A program made the translations under genes and the position numbers. Of a stretch of 64,000 nucleotides of DNA, positions 50,163 to 61,500 are shown piece after piece. The notes below the pieces were generated by a model. The model was not told the origin of the DNA, made no database searches, and worked only from the letters and a program-made list of their open reading frames with translations. Source of the DNA: Gammaproteobacteria bacterium (lineage in GTDB: Bacteria > Pseudomonadota > Gammaproteobacteria > Steroidobacterales > Woeseiaceae); the NCBI GenBank assembly GCA_029861535.1, contig JAOTZC010000010.1:1-64000 (forward strand), read 5' to 3'. The stretch's first letter is position 1; each line of letters begins with the position of its first letter.

Positions 50163-52457
50163 ATGAAGCAAGAAACCGCAAGTCCGCGAGTTCCAATTCT
50201 ATCGTCGTTTCTCAAGCTGCTCGGCATTTTCCTCGCCGCGATCGCGTTGCTGACGATCGTCCTATATTCTGCGTCGCCGTGGCTGATCGAACGTATCGCA
50301 CCAAAAGTCGCAGAACGCGTCGGGGTCGAGATAATTGAGGTGCAGGTTGGCTATCCGGGATTGCATAGTGTCCGACTGGATAGCCTGAAGCTCGTTTCTG
50401 ACGCCCTCACCATTGAGGGCCAAAATGGGCGTCTTGGCTATTCACTGCGAAACCTGTTTCAGGGCCAACTAAACGAGCTTGCCATCGAATCAGTGGACAT
50501 GTCAGTCAGCGCGAGCACGTCGACCGCGGATCAAGCTGAATCGATAACAATTGACCAGGCGTTCAACATCATTCCATTCCGACGCGTGGACATAGAGCGA
50601 ATTGTGCTTCGAGTGCCGAATATCGGTTTCGTCGGGGCAGGAAGCGCATCGAAAAGCGAGACCGCCTTGTCGTTTTCGATGGACGGCATCGAACCTGAAC
50701 AAGCAAGTCACTTCGGAGTATCCGCCGATGTATCCGTTGACGAATTCGAGCTGCGTTTTGCTGAGCGCGACGGTGATGCGAGCACGGAATTCTTATCGGC
50801 ACGAGGCGCGATTGCCGCCAGTGAACTGACGGTTGACGGCAACTTCAATCTGAGCGGATATGCGCTGACCTTAGGGAGCGCATTGCTGGGGCTGCCGGCC
50901 GGGCAGGGCACGGTCACAGGCATGTTTCAAACACGCGTGCCATGGCCGCCACCGGATACCTTGTCCTTAGGTGACAGCGCCACGACGTTCCCAGAAATCG
51001 CGGTCGAATGGCAATCCGATGATGGCGATCTCGAACTAAGTTCCGTAGCGGGCTCACTCAGCATAGAGCCGAATAAGATCGATGCCGTGTTGTCCGGAGC
51101 AATTCAAACTCGGACTAACAAAAGTGACATCACGTTGACACTGCCTGAAAACTACGAACTCCATTACGACGCCGGTTCGCTGACCGGAGGCTCCGGATTA
51201 CGCGTGCGAATACAACAACCGACGACCGATATCAAAGCAACGCTTCGATCATTTTCGATAGTGGAGTCGCAGCACATCCGGCTTGAGTTTGATACGGACG
51301 TCGATGCGACATCCGAAACCATCCACGCCGTTGGCAACCTCAATAGTAAACTGACAATTACTCGTGCCGAACCAATGTTAGCGCAAGGGCCACTGCATTT
51401 TACCGGCAACGTCGAAGCCTTCGAGCAGATTCATCAAGCATCGCTTCAGTCTGCTATTAATATCGATGATGACGACTTCCGTATGGATGGCACCGTTACA
51501 TCCGGCATTTTCAATGAGGCGATTGTCAAACTGAACTACGAGCTCGAGTCCGGAGAGGGCGATCTCACGGCTTCAAATAGCGTGACGTTTGGTGCTCCTC
51601 TATTCGCCACATTGGTTCCCGATTGGGACGAAGCTTACGACATCGACGCGGGTCGCATGGAGGTGTCGCTAAACCTCGAGTGGCAATCGACAGACAAAAT
51701 TGCTGCGATCGTTGACATAAACCTTGCGAAGTGTCGGGCGCATTATGACGATTATTTTGCATCGGGACTATCCGGCGAACTGAACCTTCGTTCGGCGGAC
51801 ACGTCCAATGTACTTAATTGGTCACTCGATCCGACCGCGTTGTTTGTCGAAACCGTAGACGTAGGCTTTCCTATCACCGATTTGCATGTAAATCTTTCGT
51901 GGTTTAATGATCAGGTGGACGTTAGCGCCGCGAGGATGTCAATGCTCGGTGGAAAAGCAGCCACCACGCCGTTTATGTATGAGCTTGAGGCAGGCAAAAC
52001 CGCGTTTGACCTTTCCCTTCAAGAGCTCGACCTCGCTCAGATTCTGGCACTCGAGGGCGATGACATTGTCGGGACAGGCACAGTAGACGGAAACCTTCCG
52101 ATCGTAATTAACAACGACAAAGCACGGGTGGAAGGTGGGACGTTGAAGGCGCAACCACCGGGCGGCGTAATACGTCTAACGCCTGCCTTTTCCGAGGTGA
52201 CCGGCCAACCCGGCTTGGACTTCGCCATACTCGCGCTGAAAAATTTCAATTACACCGACCTTAGCAGCGAAATTGACTACGCCGAAAACGGTGATATGAC
52301 GTTGGCCGTGCATCTGATGGGTCGAAATCCTGCGGTTGAGCAGGGAAGGGCGATACAGTACAACCTGAATATCAGTGAGAATATTCCGGTATTGCTTGAA
52401 TCCTTGCGCTTGAAAGACCGGGTCACCGAAAAAGTTGAACTAGGGACCCAAGAGTAA
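50163..52457 (+). CDS. ydbH: YdbH family protein (dicarboxylate-transport/AsmA-like domain)
   Basis: N-terminal TM; C-terminal region ALKNFNYTDLSSEIDYAENGDMTLAVHLMGRNPAVEQGRAIQYNLNISENIPVLLESL; followed by ynbE- and ydbL-like genes. Confidence 0.9.
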   Translation: MKQETASPRVPILSSFLKLLGIFLAAIALLTIVLYSASPWLIERIAPKVAERVGVEIIEVQVGYPGLHSVRLDSLKLVSDALTIEGQNGRLGYSLRNLFQGQLNELAIESVDMSVSASTSTADQAESITIDQAFNIIPFRRVDIERIVLRVPNIGFVGAGSASKSETALSFSMDGIEPEQASHFGVSADVSVDEFELRFAERDGDASTEFLSARGAIAASELTVDGNFNLSGYALTLGSALLGLPAGQGTVTGMFQTRVPWPPPDTLSLGDSATTFPEIAVEWQSDDGDLELSSVAGSLSIEPNKIDAVLSGAIQTRTNKSDITLTLPENYELHYDAGSLTGGSGLRVRIQQPTTDIKATLRSFSIVESQHIRLEFDTDVDATSETIHAVGNLNSKLTITRAEPMLAQGPLHFTGNVEAFEQIHQASLQSAINIDDDDFRMDGTVTSGIFNEAIVKLNYELESGEGDLTASNSVTFGAPLFATLVPDWDEAYDIDAGRMEVSLNLEWQSTDKIAAIVDINLAKCRAHYDDYFASGLSGELNLRSADTSNVLNWSLDPTALFVETVDVGFPITDLHVNLSWFNDQVDVSAARMSMLGGKAATTPFMYELEAGKTAFDLSLQELDLAQILALEGDDIVGTGTVDGNLPIVINNDKARVEGGTLKAQPPGGVIRLTPAFSEVTGQPGLDFAILALKNFNYTDLSSEIDYAENGDMTLAVHLMGRNPAVEQGRAIQYNLNISENIPVLLESLRLKDRVTEKVELGTQE

Positions 52458-52516
52458 GTGGCGGGTATCTAAGAACTCCGCTATTCTTCAGTAGAACTCA
52501 GCTGAGACTCGAAACT

Positions 52517-52699
52517 ATGTATTTACGCTTGTTTGTACTGTTCGGATATCTGCTCATTGCCGGCTGCACCCCCACGGTAAAAGTCGCGACGGATGAGCCG
52601 ATCACTATTAACATGAACGTAAACATCAAGCACGAGATCCTGATCAAGGTAGACAGGGAACTCGATGATCTATTCAGCGAAGAAGGGGAATTGTTTTGA
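52517..52699 (+). CDS. ynbE: YnbE family small lipoprotein
   Basis: MYLRLFVLFGYLLIAGCTPTVKVATDEPITINMNVNIKHEILIKVDRELDDLF. Confidence 0.92.
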   Translation: MYLRLFVLFGYLLIAGCTPTVKVATDEPITINMNVNIKHEILIKVDRELDDLFSEEGELF

Positions 52700-53031
52700 C
52701 ACGTAGTAATCGCATTGCGACAACGGCGTTCATGATTCTCGCGTTAGTGAGTACCGCGGTATTTGCGGCAAATTTGGATCAAGCCAAGCGTGATGGGCTT
52801 GTCGGAGAACGAGCCGATGGTTATCTTGGTCTCGTTGTCACATCCGCGCCTGGCGATGTCGTTGAACTCGTCGCTGAAATCAACAAAAAACGTAAAGCTG
52901 AGTACCAACGCATTGCCGCGGCCAACAATCTCACGCTCGAGCAAGTTCAGGCACTGGCTGGCAAGAAGGCGATTGAAAAAACTCGCGCTGGTGACTGGAT
53001 CCTCGTTAACGGCGGCTGGCGGCAAAAGTAG
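52696..53031 (+). CDS. ydbL: YdbL family (DUF1318) periplasmic protein
   Basis: Signal peptide; LDQAKRDGLVGERADGYLGLV...RKAEYQRIAAANNLTLEQVQALAGKKAIEKTRAGDWI. Confidence 0.94.
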   Translation: MTRSNRIATTAFMILALVSTAVFAANLDQAKRDGLVGERADGYLGLVVTSAPGDVVELVAEINKKRKAEYQRIAAANNLTLEQVQALAGKKAIEKTRAGDWILVNGGWRQK

Positions 53032-53209
53032 CTGACACCGCAGTGGAGTATTGAAGCGGTACTCTCTCGTGACGCTATTCGCATGCTGATGCGTTCGCTG
53101 CAGACCATGTAGGTAAATCTGCCGATACTCGATAGTCATCCCTTTGCCTAAACTTAATCCTGTATGGCGGCTGCAATGCGAAGATTCCACAGTGCCTGGT
53201 GCAAATGGA

Positions 53210-53620
53210 ATGACTTGGTCCCATTTTTCGCATGACGCTGATCTCGGACTGCGCGGTAGTGGCCGGAGCAAGGCACGGGCTTTCGAACAAATAGCGATGG
53301 CGCTTACCGCTGCGGTCACGGATCCGGATTCGGTGATAGCTGAAAAATCGATCAGCCTCTTTTGCGAGGCGCCGAGCGATGAATTATTGCTGGTCGACTG
53401 GCTCAATACTCTGATTTATGAAATGGCCGTCAGAAAGATGCTATTTCGCGAATTCAGTGTAACGATAACTGCTGGCGTACTGCAGGCGGAAGTCAAGGGC
53501 GAGCCGGTCAACCGCGGAAAACATCATCCTGCCGTCGAGGTTAAAGGTGCCACATACACGGCGCTGGCCGTGGAGCAAACTAATGAAGGGTGGCTTGTAC
53601 AGTGTGTAGTGGATGTTTGA
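53210..53620 (+). CDS. Archease
   Basis: WSHFSHDADLGLRGSG; LLLVDWLNTLIYEMAV; VNRGKHHPAVEVKGATYTALAVEQ; ATG at 53210 chosen. Confidence 0.9.
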   Translation: MTWSHFSHDADLGLRGSGRSKARAFEQIAMALTAAVTDPDSVIAEKSISLFCEAPSDELLLVDWLNTLIYEMAVRKMLFREFSVTITAGVLQAEVKGEPVNRGKHHPAVEVKGATYTALAVEQTNEGWLVQCVVDV

Positions 53621-53675
53621 CGAGGCTGTTCGCAAACGGGTGACCGTTTGCACCTGCCCATAGCGAGAGCGGCGA

Positions 53676-55106
53676 ATGGATACGAGCAAATTGGAGCGGC
53701 TGGACGAGACCCGGTGGCGCATACCGGCAACGGGTAGCATGCAGGTCCCTGCAGTGATATTCGCGGATCGCGATCTAATCGAGGATATGGACGACAAGGT
53801 CCATGAGCAGATCTGCAACGTCTGCCGGTTACCCGGCATCGTCAAGAGCGCGCTTGTTATGCCTGATGCGCACTGGGGTTATGGCTTCCCGATTGGCGGT
53901 GTGGCGGCGTTCGCCGCGGATGAAGGCGGCGTAATCTCGGCCGGCGGTGTTGGATTCGATATTTCCTGTGGCGTGCGACTGATCGACACTGGCGTGTCGC
54001 GCGAGGCTATTCAGTCCGTGCAAGCCGAGTTGGCACATGAGTTATCTAGAAGCACTCCCGCCGGAGTTGGCAGCACTGGAAGGATTCGCCTCGATGATAC
54101 TGATATGGACAACATGCTAACCGGTGGCGCGAAGTGGGCCGTTGCCGAAGGCTACGGTTTGCCAGACGATCTCGAGCATATCGAGGAATCAGGATGTCAG
54201 GCTGATCCTGATCCGGCTGCCGTGTCCGCACGCGCTAGGCGCCGTCAGCGTAACGAAATGGGTACGCTCGGTTCCGGAAATCATTACCTTGAGGTGCAAT
54301 ATGTCAGCGAAGTATTCAACAATTCGATTGCTGACGCCTACGGGCTGCGCGAAGGGGATGCGGTCATCAGTATTCATTGCGGATCTCGCGGCCTGGGACA
54401 CCAAATCGGCACTGAATTCCTGCGTGAGATGGCAATTTCAGCCGAAAAATACGGCATAAAACTACCCGATCGGGAACTGGCATGCGCGCCGATCAATTCG
54501 GGACTCGGTCAGCGTTACCTTGGTGCCATGCGCGCCGCTGTTAACTGTGCGCTCGCCAACCGGCAGATTCTGACTCACCTGACGCGTACTGCATTCGCGC
54601 AATTCTTTCCCGATACGACGCTCAAACTCGTGTACGACGTTTCGCACAATATTTGCAAGGAAGAGCACCACGTCGTCGATGGAGAGAGCCTACGGCTGCA
54701 CGTACATCGAAAAGGCGCAACGCGAGCGCTGGGCCCGGGCTCCAAAGACGTGCCCGCTGCTTTCAGAAATGTCGGGCAGCCTGTTTTCATTGGTGGTTCT
54801 ATGGGGACCTCGTCATATGTTCTTGCCGGTACGGAGGCCGGCGAGGAGCTTGCATTCAGTTCGGCCTGTCACGGCGCTGGGCGCAAGATGAGCCGACATC
54901 AAGCGCGAAAACGGTGGCGCGGTAGGGAAATCGCAGACGAGCTGGCACAAGACGGCGTTATTGTTCGTAGTCCGTCAAGCCGAGGCATTGCCGAGGAAGC
55001 ACCCGGAGCTTACAAGGATGTCACTGGTGTCGTTGATGCCGCTGATCGGGCGGGCCTGACTACCAAAGTCTGCCGTCTCCGGCCGATGATCTGCATCAAG
55101 GGCTAG
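53676..55106 (+). CDS. rtcB: RNA-splicing ligase RtcB
   Basis: MPDAHWGYGFPIGGVAAF; GGVGFDISCGVRL; GSGNHYLEVQYV; HCGSRGLGHQIG; YDVSHNICKEEHH; SSACHGAGRKMSR. Confidence 0.97.
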   Translation: MDTSKLERLDETRWRIPATGSMQVPAVIFADRDLIEDMDDKVHEQICNVCRLPGIVKSALVMPDAHWGYGFPIGGVAAFAADEGGVISAGGVGFDISCGVRLIDTGVSREAIQSVQAELAHELSRSTPAGVGSTGRIRLDDTDMDNMLTGGAKWAVAEGYGLPDDLEHIEESGCQADPDPAAVSARARRRQRNEMGTLGSGNHYLEVQYVSEVFNNSIADAYGLREGDAVISIHCGSRGLGHQIGTEFLREMAISAEKYGIKLPDRELACAPINSGLGQRYLGAMRAAVNCALANRQILTHLTRTAFAQFFPDTTLKLVYDVSHNICKEEHHVVDGESLRLHVHRKGATRALGPGSKDVPAAFRNVGQPVFIGGSMGTSSYVLAGTEAGEELAFSSACHGAGRKMSRHQARKRWRGREIADELAQDGVIVRSPSSRGIAEEAPGAYKDVTGVVDAADRAGLTTKVCRLRPMICIKG

Positions 55107-55138
55107 TTCATGCGCAGCGGGGGCCCCGCGATGTCACA

Positions 55139-55705
55139 TCACGGCGCTGGGTGGTGTTTCCCGATAACAAAGACCGATGTCGCTTGCGGTCCTTTTTCCC
55201 CGGCCTCCTCGACGAAGCGCAATTCCGCACCAATCGCCAGATCGTCAAACTCCGCATTCACCAGGCTGTTGCGATGGAAAAAGATATCTCGACCGTCGGG
55301 CGTCTCCAGTCTCCCGTAGTCTTCCTCCGGCTCCAGCACAGAAACACGCCCGTGGGCCGATGGCTCGTGCGACTTGACCTTGCCGCGTCTTTTGCGAACG
55401 TAGTCTTCCAGTCGACGACGGACGCTGTCGAAAGCATCACGTACGGCGACATAGGGATCCTCGTGAGAATGACGATCATCTGGCGAACGCTTCACGACTA
55501 TCTCACTATTCGGAACCGTTACGTCGACACGCAGGTGATAAAGCTTGCCTTTATGATGGTGTTTGTGGGGCGATTCAATCATGACACGGCAGCCGATAAT
55601 CTCGTCGCAAAATTTTTCCAATTTCTCGGCCCGCTCGCGTACCGCAGCCTCCAGGGCGGGTGACGGTTTCATGTCGCGAAATGTAATTTCAATTGGCTTT
55701 TGCAT
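55139..55705 (-). CDS. HPF/RaiA family ribosome-associated protein fused to a cold-shock-like domain
   Basis: N-terminal MQKPIEITFRDMKPSPALEAAVRERAEKLEKF; C-terminal EEDYGRLETPDGRDIFFHRNSLVN...GEKGPQATSVFVI. Confidence 0.93.
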   Translation of the reverse strand: MQKPIEITFRDMKPSPALEAAVRERAEKLEKFCDEIIGCRVMIESPHKHHHKGKLYHLRVDVTVPNSEIVVKRSPDDRHSHEDPYVAVRDAFDSVRRRLEDYVRKRRGKVKSHEPSAHGRVSVLEPEEDYGRLETPDGRDIFFHRNSLVNAEFDDLAIGAELRFVEEAGEKGPQATSVFVIGKHHPAP

Positions 55706-55737
55706 ATCGGTTTTAACCGCTTATGAGAAACCTATCC

Positions 55738-56211
55738 TCAGGCGGCACTATCCCGAGATTTCGTGGGCACCAAGTGTGCCTGTTCGTAGTCGAACTGACG
55801 CGCAAGCATTTGGCTTAGGTTGCCTATTATTTCGGCCATCGCGTCGATGACGTTGTCCAGCGTGACGATGCCAATGATTTCGGAATTCCGAGTGACCAGT
55901 ACACGCCGAACGCCGTGTTTGTTCATTGCCGCAGTGATTTCGGCCAGACCGGCGTCTGCGTCGATCCTGACGGGCTCTCGTGTGCAAAGGTCGGCGACGG
56001 TCAAATCTTCAGGATTCAGATCACAGGCTAACGCATGCACAACAATGTCTCGATCCGTGATCACGCCAACCGAACCGGCTTCCGCCACACCCTTACTAGA
56101 AATCAAGATATCTCCGACGCCTTTTTCACGCATCAATTTGGCGGCATCAAGCAGCGGCGCGGATTCGTCTATGGTGGCTAACATCGGTGGGCTCATGTCA
56201 ATTGCGCGCAT
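55738..56211 (-). CDS. CBS-domain pair protein
   Basis: LLDAAKLMREKGVGDILI...VGVITDRDIVVHAL; GLAEITAAMNKHGVRRVLVTRNSEIIGIVTLDNVIDAM. Confidence 0.94.
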   Translation of the reverse strand: MRAIDMSPPMLATIDESAPLLDAAKLMREKGVGDILISSKGVAEAGSVGVITDRDIVVHALACDLNPEDLTVADLCTREPVRIDADAGLAEITAAMNKHGVRRVLVTRNSEIIGIVTLDNVIDAMAEIIGNLSQMLARQFDYEQAHLVPTKSRDSAA

Positions 56212-56530
56212 GGCTAGCTCCTTTTCACATTGGATGAAGTTGCTCGATTAGTGACATTGGCGCGATCACCTGCTTGATATTTATGCACGAGGTATTGCCG
56301 GAAGTGAAGTAGTAGTTATGCCTACTGATGATGAGTGCTGATGTGTCGACCGAGTTGCTCCGTAGAATTCCGTACTGAAATACAGGACCCATGTGTATAG
56401 CATCGTTGGTACGATTTTGTTCGCGATTTATTGCGTGATGCGTGGGAGGGCCGACCAGCAACCTAAGCGCATTGAGTAAGATCATTTACGGGTCGGCAGG
56501 ATGGCCACCACGAGCTAAGCGGTCGCAATT

Positions 56531-57112
56531 ATGATGCTTAGAGACAATGACGCGTTGCTTGTAGTTGATGCACAGCGGGATTTTCTGCCCGGTGGCGCGC
56601 TTGCCGTGCCCGGTGGAAATAAAGTCGTACCGGTGCTGGCGGCATACATCGAGGCATTCGCCCGTAACGGTCGTCCGATTTTCGCAAGCCGCGACTGGCA
56701 CCCAGCAGATCATTGTTCGTTTCAGACGTCCGGCGGACAATGGCCGCCGCATTGTATTGCCGATAGTCGCGGTGCGATGATTGAACCTGCACTCCAGTTG
56801 CCGGCCAACACGACAATCGTCGACAAAGCCACGTCGACTGATCAAGATGCTTATTCCGCATTCGAGGGTACCGCGCTCGATTCAATGTTGAGAAATCTGG
56901 GCATCCGGCGGCTGTTCATCGGCGGGCTAGCGACAGAGTACTGCGTACTCAATTCGGCGCTGGACGCTCTGCGACTTGGATATGAAGTGGTGTTGCTGAC
57001 GGATGCGATCAGCGCAATCGACGAGGCCGCCGGCGCCCGAGCCATCGAAAAATTGCACCGCGCGCACGCGGAGTTCATGGAAGCCGCGACGGTTCTCAAT
57101 GGTCAGCGCTGA
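56531..57112 (+). CDS. pncA: Nicotinamidase (isochorismatase family)
   Basis: ALLVVDAQRDFLPGGALAVPGG; ASRDWHPADHCSF; FIGGLATEYCVLNSALDA. Confidence 0.94.
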   Translation: MMLRDNDALLVVDAQRDFLPGGALAVPGGNKVVPVLAAYIEAFARNGRPIFASRDWHPADHCSFQTSGGQWPPHCIADSRGAMIEPALQLPANTTIVDKATSTDQDAYSAFEGTALDSMLRNLGIRRLFIGGLATEYCVLNSALDALRLGYEVVLLTDAISAIDEAAGARAIEKLHRAHAEFMEAATVLNGQR

Positions 57113-57155
57113 TATTCGCGCCGCCTTGTCCAGATCCAAAAATGATTGGAGTGCA

Positions 57156-58496
57156 ATGCAGAAATCAAGCGGACTACTGACGGATCTTTATCAGTTGACA
57201 ATGCTGGATGCGTATCTCGAAGCGGACATGCGCGACGAGGCAGTATTTGAATTTTTCGTCCGCCGGCTGCCAAAGAATCGCAGTTTCCTGATGGTCGCCG
57301 GACTGGAGCAGCTGCTCAACTACCTCGAGCGGCTGTCGTTCCGTGCAAATGAGATCGAATGGCTCGAATCAACGGGAAGATTCAGTTCGAAGTTACTGAA
57401 TTATCTCAAGGATTTTCAATTTCTGGGTGAGGTCCGGGCAATGCCGGAGGGCACGCTTTGCTTTGAGAACGAGCCCATCGTGCAGGTCATTGCTGCGCTA
57501 CCGGAGGCGCAACTCATCGAGACCCGACTGATTAATCTCATACATTATCAGACGCTGATTGCGAGCAAAGCAGCACGTTGCGTGCTGGCAGCGCCAGGGA
57601 AGATGTTGGTCGACTTTGGACTTCGACGCGCGCATGGTGCGGAGGCTGGTTTGCTGGCTGCGCGTGCGAGCTACATTGCGGGTTTTACAGGGACGTCGAC
57701 GGTATTGGCCGAAGCTGAATTTGGCATACCTATCTTTGGCACGATGGCGCATTCCTTTATACAGGCACATTCTTCGGAGATTGAGGCATTCGAGCACTTC
57801 GCGCGAACTTATCCTGACGGTTCGGTGCTCCTGATTGACACTTACGACACATTAGCCGCCGCGCGCGCTGTTACGCGCCTGGTCCGGCGGCTGCGTCCGG
57901 AAGGGATTACGGTACGCGCCGTACGACTCGACAGCGGCGACATGCCGGCGCTTGCCGACGAAGTCCGAAAAATCCTGGACGGCAATGGATGCGAGGATAT
58001 TTCCATCTTCTGCAGTGGCAGCCTCGATGAATACGTCCTGGCAACGGAATACACTGATACACCTGTGGATGGCTTCGGCATCGGTACTCACGTCGATGTG
58101 TCCGCCGATGCCCCGTATCTCGATTGTGCATACAAGATTCAGGAATATGCAGGCACCGCGCGTCGCAAAATATCACCTGGCAAAGCAACATGGCCCGGCC
58201 GCAAACAGGTTTATCGGCGGTACGATGCTGATGGCCTCATTCAGGGCGATGCCCTGGTAGAGATCAATGAAACGTGCGAGGGTACTGCGCTCCTTGAGAC
58301 CGTCATGCGTAACGGCGAACGGCTTACGTCTTCGCCGGATCTGACTTCAGTGCGCGACCACGCGGCACGTGAACTGGCCTCTTTGCCGGAAGCCATGCAA
58401 GATCCTTTTGCCGAATCTATCTATCCCGTGAAGATAGCGAAGTCCCTCAAAGCGTCTGCGGCGAAAATCGATCGCTCAGTGCAAACGGCCGACTAG
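57156..58496 (+). CDS. pncB: Nicotinate phosphoribosyltransferase
   Basis: GLLTDLYQLTMLDAYLEADM...AVFEFFVRRLPKNRSFLMVAGLEQLL; DFGLRRAHG; VRLDSGDMPALA; DGFGIGTH; ATG at 57156. Confidence 0.96.
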   Translation: MQKSSGLLTDLYQLTMLDAYLEADMRDEAVFEFFVRRLPKNRSFLMVAGLEQLLNYLERLSFRANEIEWLESTGRFSSKLLNYLKDFQFLGEVRAMPEGTLCFENEPIVQVIAALPEAQLIETRLINLIHYQTLIASKAARCVLAAPGKMLVDFGLRRAHGAEAGLLAARASYIAGFTGTSTVLAEAEFGIPIFGTMAHSFIQAHSSEIEAFEHFARTYPDGSVLLIDTYDTLAAARAVTRLVRRLRPEGITVRAVRLDSGDMPALADEVRKILDGNGCEDISIFCSGSLDEYVLATEYTDTPVDGFGIGTHVDVSADAPYLDCAYKIQEYAGTARRKISPGKATWPGRKQVYRRYDADGLIQGDALVEINETCEGTALLETVMRNGERLTSSPDLTSVRDHAARELASLPEAMQDPFAESIYPVKIAKSLKASAAKIDRSVQTAD

Positions 58497-58545
58497 GCGG
58501 CCATGCCGACGCGGCGCGCTCACTCTCGTCCCTAATTCGCGTTGT

Positions 58546-61500
58546 TTACCGGAACCAAAGCTTGATCCGATCACACAAAAAACACATCACAAACGCCACT
58601 AACAGGGCGGCGATCAACGCGGCGATAAGCGCGCACTTGAAATAAGGGCCACACACACTCCACGGTCGCTCGAGCTGTCCGGGGATCTCACTAGGCCCCG
58701 GATCATCGGCATCGGTGCCCCCGAACACAAATGAGAAACTGGCGTATCGTTTAAATGGCTCGCCTCGGCTGGAGGTTCCGTTGGCCTTAACCGAAAACAG
58801 GTACGCACCGGGCAGATCGTGTTCGAAGTACGTGCCATAAATGCCATCACCGGCGGCACCGTCGTGATGGGCGCCGTCGTCATGCAGGATTATCGGCACT
58901 TTGATCCGGTCGGGCCGACGTACCGTGCCACGCACGATGGCCAGATGAATCGGTCTGAAGTCGCCTAGTACGACGCGCAACGGGGTCCCATAGCGGCCCG
59001 GTGTGAGCTCATCAACCTGTGTTGGCCCCGTGCGCATGACAAGCTCGCCGATACCGGAAGCTGCAGCGAAAAATTCGAGATCGGGTTCACGATCTTGTAC
59101 GTAGACGTTGTAGCTCCAAAGGCCGGCTGCAGGATTCACGACGCGATAGATCTGATGCTTGCTGTCGGCGAAAGCCGAGAGCCCCGGCGGTGCCGCACTG
59201 ACGATGCTGCCCGTCGGATCTCTCAGGACGACGCGCGCGCCGTCATCACGGTTCCAGTGAAATGCGACGGTAATGACCTGAAAACCCTCCGCCACCGGAA
59301 TGTACCCGGTCGGGATCGGCGCCGGCAAATGCGTTAGTTCCGTTCCCAGACTCCGCACCTCAGGCGGGATACCCTCGCGGTAATAAAAGCGCTGTTCGTC
59401 ACGTTGGCGTTCGTCGATCTCCTTATAGACGCTGGCAAGACGGCTCATCAAACCGTAGGACCCGCGCCCCTCGAGTAGATCCCAAAATATTCCGCCGGTC
59501 GTGTTGGCGATATCGAAAAGCACGCCCACATCGGCATCCTGGCCAATCGCGACCGTATGCACGCGAACCGACGGGTCGGCCATGTCCAGCTGCGGTTTGA
59601 GCGGGAATTCACCCTCCCGCTCCCAAAACGGTGCGAAGTTCTCACGGCCATCGGAGATTAATACAATCTCCCATTGGTGCGTTGGATCGCCCTGCGCTGG
59701 ATCCCGTAGCATGTCCCAAGCCTCGGTCAGGCCGGCTCCGATCGATGTTTCCAGGGGAAAGCCCTCGCCATCCGGCCGCAGATTGCCGATGATTCGCGCC
59801 GCGGGTTCTCGATTGTTGGTCGTCGCATCGGGTTGGGCCTGGACCATGCGAAAGTCCGTTCTTGCGAGCTCGTCCTGTTCGACCACCTCGTCGCCGTCAT
59901 CACTGTCGCGTTTGAAACTAACTACGCCGATACGGTCCTGATCATTGGAGAGATTGACAAAAAAGCGTCCCGCCGCACGGGCTGCCTCGATCTTTTCATC
60001 GGAAAACGTATCCGTTTCCCGATCGTACTCAATCATACTGTTGGTACGATCGACAGCCACCGCGCGATCCAAGATCTGTGTGTCGCGATAGCACACGCTA
60101 TTTGGCTCCCGATCCCTGATAGCGGGGTCATCGCGCAGTACCGCATCCAGCGCATAACAACCCGACGAGCGGGGCGGGGTCTCCACGAGCATCCAGTATT
60201 CACCGTTGATCGTTGCTTCAGTGATTACGCGCACCACCGGTTCGCCGTCGACACTCAGTGCAACATTGCCCGGACTGAGGTCGATGCCGGCGCTACCGCC
60301 CAACAGACGCACGAGTATGCGATTGCCAACGCTTGAGGAGCCGCCCCACGCAGGCTCGCCTTGTTCCGGGGACAGGATATGCAGCCCAATAACCAAATTT
60401 TCGTAAAACTGATTGGGCACCCGACCCAATCCGACGGGACCGGTGGGCGGCCGCGGCACCACATCCTGCGTGTCGGCACCAGCGAGATACAAATCCAGGT
60501 CGCCGTCACGATCGAAGTCCAGCAGGTCCGCGGATAAGCGTTGATACGGGCCATTACCAGGTAACACCGTCGACGAAGGAGTGGAAATCGGATCCGCGAA
60601 AGTTCCGTCACCGCGGTTCAACCAGATCCAGACATTGCGGTCCGCGTTTCTGCCCCAATCGCTACCGGTGCGTGTGCCGACAATGTCCACCGATCCGTCG
60701 AGATTCAGATCGCCGAGTTCCAGGTCATAGAATGGATCGCCGGGGTGTGTTGGATCGATGCCAGGTAATCGGGTACTGCTGAAGTTGCCGGGCGTGGCCG
60801 CATCGTTGATAAACACCCGCACATCCTCAGCACCGATAACAAAGTCTACGATGCCATCGCCATTGAAGTCCGCCGGCGCGCCGGTGGCGGCGGCGACGGG
60901 GAAATTTTGCGATAGCGAATACTCGGGGCTATCGGCGTCAGCGTTATGCAGAAACAATTGTGATTCCACGGCGGTGCGGCCATCCGATTCCGCCAAATTC
61001 CATTCATTGCAAATTAAAACGTCCTCAAAACCATCGGTATTGGCGTCAAGGAAAAAAGAATCATGAGTGGAAATACTGTCAGGCGCGTTGATCACGATGG
61101 GCGCGATGAATCGACCGTCGCCGGCATTGCGAAATACGCGCGTCTGTGAGGTGCGCTCTGGACAAAAAAATGGCGCCGTGCGCAGTGTTACCAGGAAATC
61201 GAGGTTGCCGTCGTTGTCTATGTCCGCATGATCGAAATCATCAGGACACCAGCCATCAGGAATGGCATCCGACGGCAGTCGCGCTGCCGAGTCCTCAATG
61301 AAACGACCGGGCACGCCGCCATCATTGTTCATGAAGATGCGAATGCGAAAATCACTCATCGTGAAATTATTGGCGGCGGTCTGCACCAGGTCTGGCAGAC
61401 CATCATTATTGATATCCACAAAATCGGCGTCGTAGCTCGCGTGGTCTTCAAAGAAATCACCACCGCTGGGAACTATTGCCGCGAAGCTGCCAGTCTCGCC

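Noticed and set aside
58546-58670. GlyGly-CTERM sorting signal on the VCBS/VWA protein (rhombosortase substrate)
   Set aside because: The TM and basic tail are present, but no Gly-Gly precedes the helix.
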